Shown: positions 62,057 through 64,000 of the stretch, piece after piece | Layout: every line of letters begins with the position of its first letter | How positions within the stretch are numbered: position 1 is the first letter of the stretch | Assembly (NCBI RefSeq): GCF_001547895.1 | Contig: NZ_AP014627.1 | Location: 6,698,001-6,762,000 of the forward strand | From: Pseudomonas sp. Os17 | GTDB taxonomy: Bacteria; Pseudomonadota; Gammaproteobacteria; Pseudomonadales; Pseudomonadaceae | Direction: 5' to 3' | DNA: 64,000 bases | Made by a program: the position numbers and the translations under genes | The notes under the pieces: model-generated | Seen by the model: the letters and a program-made list of their open reading frames with translations, nothing else | Database searches by the model: none | What the model was told of the DNA's origin: nothing

Positions 62057-63355
62057 TCAGCGGCCCTTGGCCCACAGGTACAGGCCGACCAGCAGGCCGA
62101 TGCCGCAGATGATTGCAACGTAATAGGCCGGCCCCATCGGGCTTTCCTTGAGCAACCAGGTCACCACCATTGGCGTCAGGCCGCCGAAGATCGCGTAGGC
62201 CAGGTTGTAGGAAAACGACAGGCCACTGAAGCGCACCACCGCCGGGAACGCCTTGACCATCACATAAGGCACCGCGCCGATGGTGCCGACAAACAGACCG
62301 GTCAGGGCATACATCGGGAACAGCCACTGCGGGTTATCCAGCAAGCCGTGATAGAAGGTCCAGGAGGTGGCCAGCAGCAAGGCACTGCCGAACACGAACA
62401 CCTTGCCAGCGCCGAAACGATCCGCCAGAACCCCGGAGATCACGCAGCCCAGGCTCAGGAACACAATGGCCACGCTGTTGGCTTCCAGGGCAGTGATGGC
62501 CGGGAATTTATAGACCGTCTGCAGCACGGTGGGGGTCATCAGGATCACCACGATGATCCCGGCGGACAGCAGCCAGGTCAGCAGCATGGAAATCACGATG
62601 GCGCCGCGGTGATCGCGCAGCACCGCGCGCAGCGGCAGCTCTTCGGCCAGGGCCTTGCGCTGTTGCAGCTCGGCGAACACCGGGGTTTCGTGCAGCAGGC
62701 GGCGCAGGTACACCGAGAACAGGCCGAACACCCCGCCCAGCAGGAACGGGATCCGCCAGGCGTAGTCCGCCACTTCCACCGGGGTATAGATGCTGTTGAT
62801 CGCCGTGGCCACCAGCGAGCCCAGGAGAATCCCGGCGGTCAGGCCCGACGTCAGGGTGCCGCAGGCATAGCCGATGTGCCGCTGCGGCACGTGTTCGGAA
62901 ACGAAGACCCAGGCCCCGGGCACTTCGCCGCCAATGGCCGCGCCCTGGATCACCCGCATCAGCAACAGCAGGATCGGCGCCCACATGCCGATCTGCGCGT
63001 AGGTCGGCAAGAGGCCCATGATCAGGGTCGGCACCGCCATCATGAAGATGCTCAGGGTGAACATCTTCTTGCGCCCCAGCAGGTCACCGAAGTGGGCCAT
63101 GACGATCCCGCCCAGGGGGCGAGCCAGGTAGCCGGCGGCGAAGATGCCGAAGGTCTGCATCAGGCGCAGCCACTCGGGCATGTCCGCCGGGAAGAACAGC
63201 TTGCCGACCACGGTGGCGAAGAACACGAAGATGATGAAGTCGTAGAACTCCAGCGCCCCGCCCAGGGCGGACAGGGACAAGGTCTTGTAGTCACTACGGG
63301 TCAGCGGACGGGCGGGTTGCGCAGATTGCGCGGCGCTCGCGGGCACAGTGGTCAT
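62057..63355 (-). CDS. MHS-family MFS transporter
   Basis: The 432-aa inner-membrane protein has twelve predicted helices and the motifs FYDFIIFVFFATVVG, FGDLLGRKKMF between helices 2 and 3, and RVIQGAAIGGEVPGAW, which place it in the metabolite:proton symporter group (proline, citrate, shikimate and related substrates). The start is ATG 63355; upstream in-frame codons to 63529 are not convincing. The substrate cannot be told from sequence. A homologue follows pstS in P. aeruginosa (PA5370). Confidence 0.9.
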   Translation of the reverse strand: MTTVPASAAQSAQPARPLTRSDYKTLSLSALGGALEFYDFIIFVFFATVVGKLFFPADMPEWLRLMQTFGIFAAGYLARPLGGIVMAHFGDLLGRKKMFTLSIFMMAVPTLIMGLLPTYAQIGMWAPILLLLMRVIQGAAIGGEVPGAWVFVSEHVPQRHIGYACGTLTSGLTAGILLGSLVATAINSIYTPVEVADYAWRIPFLLGGVFGLFSVYLRRLLHETPVFAELQQRKALAEELPLRAVLRDHRGAIVISMLLTWLLSAGIIVVILMTPTVLQTVYKFPAITALEANSVAIVFLSLGCVISGVLADRFGAGKVFVFGSALLLATSWTFYHGLLDNPQWLFPMYALTGLFVGTIGAVPYVMVKAFPAVVRFSGLSFSYNLAYAIFGGLTPMVVTWLLKESPMGPAYYVAIICGIGLLVGLYLWAKGR

Positions 63356-63748
63356 GGCAAGGGCTTCTCTTATTAGTCGGTTCTGGAAGCCGCAACAGCG
63401 CTGGTTGGGGCCTGGCAGGTTCGGCACGATAGCAAATTGTTCGAATGCGTACACAGCGGCGCACAAATGACTCACAAATTTGCGAACTGAGTGGGTCGTC
63501 GCGGAGTCTATCGACCGATATACTCGCAAACCGCGGAGCGCAAAGCCGCTCCTGGCAAGGGTTGTTGTGCGAAAACGCTGCTGCGCGCCCCAGTCCCTGG
63601 ACAGTGCCAGTCGATTTCGCAGAGTTTCCCTTTAGCACGCCTTGGAAAGAACGTGACGAACGCAGTGTGTTCGGGCTGAATCGTTTTTCCTGAAGACGGC
63701 TATTCACCTGAAGTACCCATGAAGCGTCACGGGTCAGAGGCCCCTCGC
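63356..63748. promoter_or_regulatory. Divergent region between MFS and thioesterase genes
   Basis: This 393-bp stretch has no supportable gene. CAAATTTG at 63475-63482 is a palindrome flanked by ACTCA (63470-63474) and TGAGT (63488-63492), a candidate operator for the transporter. TATACT at 63519-63524 is a good -10 for the thioesterase side but has no matching -35. Confidence 0.45.
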
Positions 63749-64000
63749 ATGATAGAGCTCGAACAAGAAGATCCAATCCCGCAAGGCGACCTGGCCCTGC
63801 AAATCACCGCCTTGCCCCGTGAAACCAACGGCTTTGGCGATATTTTCGGCGGCTGGCTGGTGGCGCAGATGGACCTGGCGGGCACCGCCATGGCCAGCCG
63901 CGTCGCCGGTGGCCGGGTGGCCACGGTGGCCATCGACCGCATGGCGTTCCTGGTGCCGGTGGCCGTGGGCGCGCAGCTGTCCTTCTATACCCAGACCCTG
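63749..64000 (+). CDS. Acyl-CoA thioesterase, YciA/hot-dog family (partial)
   Basis: The first 84 codons are in the window and the gene runs off the end. The start is ATG 63749 with AGAGG upstream; ATG 63719 is in frame. ETNGFGDIFGGWLVAQMDLAG is the hot-dog active-site helix with the catalytic region, and ATVAIDRMAFLVPV follows, typical of YciA-type acyl-CoA thioesterases that hydrolyse acyl-CoA to acid and CoA. Confidence 0.88.
   Translation, partial: MIELEQEDPIPQGDLALQITALPRETNGFGDIFGGWLVAQMDLAGTAMASRVAGGRVATVAIDRMAFLVPVAVGAQLSFYTQTL

Noticed and set aside
1..64000. CRISPR arrays, tRNA/rRNA genes, insertion sequences, integrases
   Set aside because: I saw no evenly spaced direct repeats, no tRNA or rRNA sequence, and no transposase or integrase protein in any frame.

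Overview
The window is high-GC, densely packed DNA from a fluorescent Pseudomonas, most like the P. fluorescens/protegens/chlororaphis group. The gene order oxyR-recG-HDOD protein at one end and HU-rubredoxin reductase-rubredoxin-ubiC-ubiA-phoB-phoR-CNNM/CBS protein-M23 peptidase-response regulator-phoU-pstB-pstA-pstC-pstS-MFS-thioesterase at the other follows the P. aeruginosa PA5344-PA5371 neighbourhood as I remember it. That assignment comes from protein motifs, gene order and REP-type repeats, not from a database search.

Region 1 (1-4116): 3' end of oxyR, recG, a YbaK-like/HDOD protein and a small SCP2-like protein. Region 2 (4257-31994): a complete HSI-1-type type VI secretion (T6SS) cluster built as two divergent operons around a 393-bp control region at 21652-22044. 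Leftward run fha-tssJ-tssK-tssL-tssM-tagF-pppA-ppkA-tagT-tagS-tagR-tagQ, that is the membrane complex plus the whole threonine-phosphorylation pathway (TagQRST sensing, PpkA kinase, PppA phosphatase, TagF repressor, Fha substrate). Rightward run tssA-tssB-tssC-hcp-tssE-tssF-tssG-clpV, that is sheath, tube, baseplate and recycling ATPase. tagJ, which follows hcp in P. aeruginosa HSI-1, is not present.

Region 3 (32079-43735): a vgrG-Eag chaperone-PAAR/Rhs effector island. The rhs gene is split by a one-base frameshift in a GGGG run; its C-terminal tip looks like an AHH-type nuclease. Behind it lies an array of probable immunity or orphan genes (an unknown 214-aa protein, an Imm11-like protein, a leucine-rich-repeat protein, a 208-aa unknown), then an 86-aa protein and a second, orphan Eag chaperone on the opposite strand. 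A ~120-bp direct repeat, one copy of which is the broken 3' end of the 86-aa gene, brackets the leucine-rich-repeat and 208-aa genes. Two small exported proteins close the island.

Region 4 (43890-47857): HU protein, rubredoxin reductase and rubredoxin, ubiC-ubiA, and a secreted-repeat protein. Region 5 (47939-61920): the phosphate regulon, with phoBR at one end and pstS, pstC-pstA-pstB-phoU at the other, separated by a CNNM/CBS protein, an M23 peptidase, a higBA toxin-antitoxin pair and a CheY-type response regulator. Recognisable 7-4-7 Pho boxes precede phoB, pstC and pstS. Copies of one GCAAGCT-type inverted repeat sit in three intergenic gaps of the pho genes and after clpV; REP/REPIN elements sit in other gaps. 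Region 6: an MHS-family transporter and the start of an acyl-CoA thioesterase gene that runs off the window.
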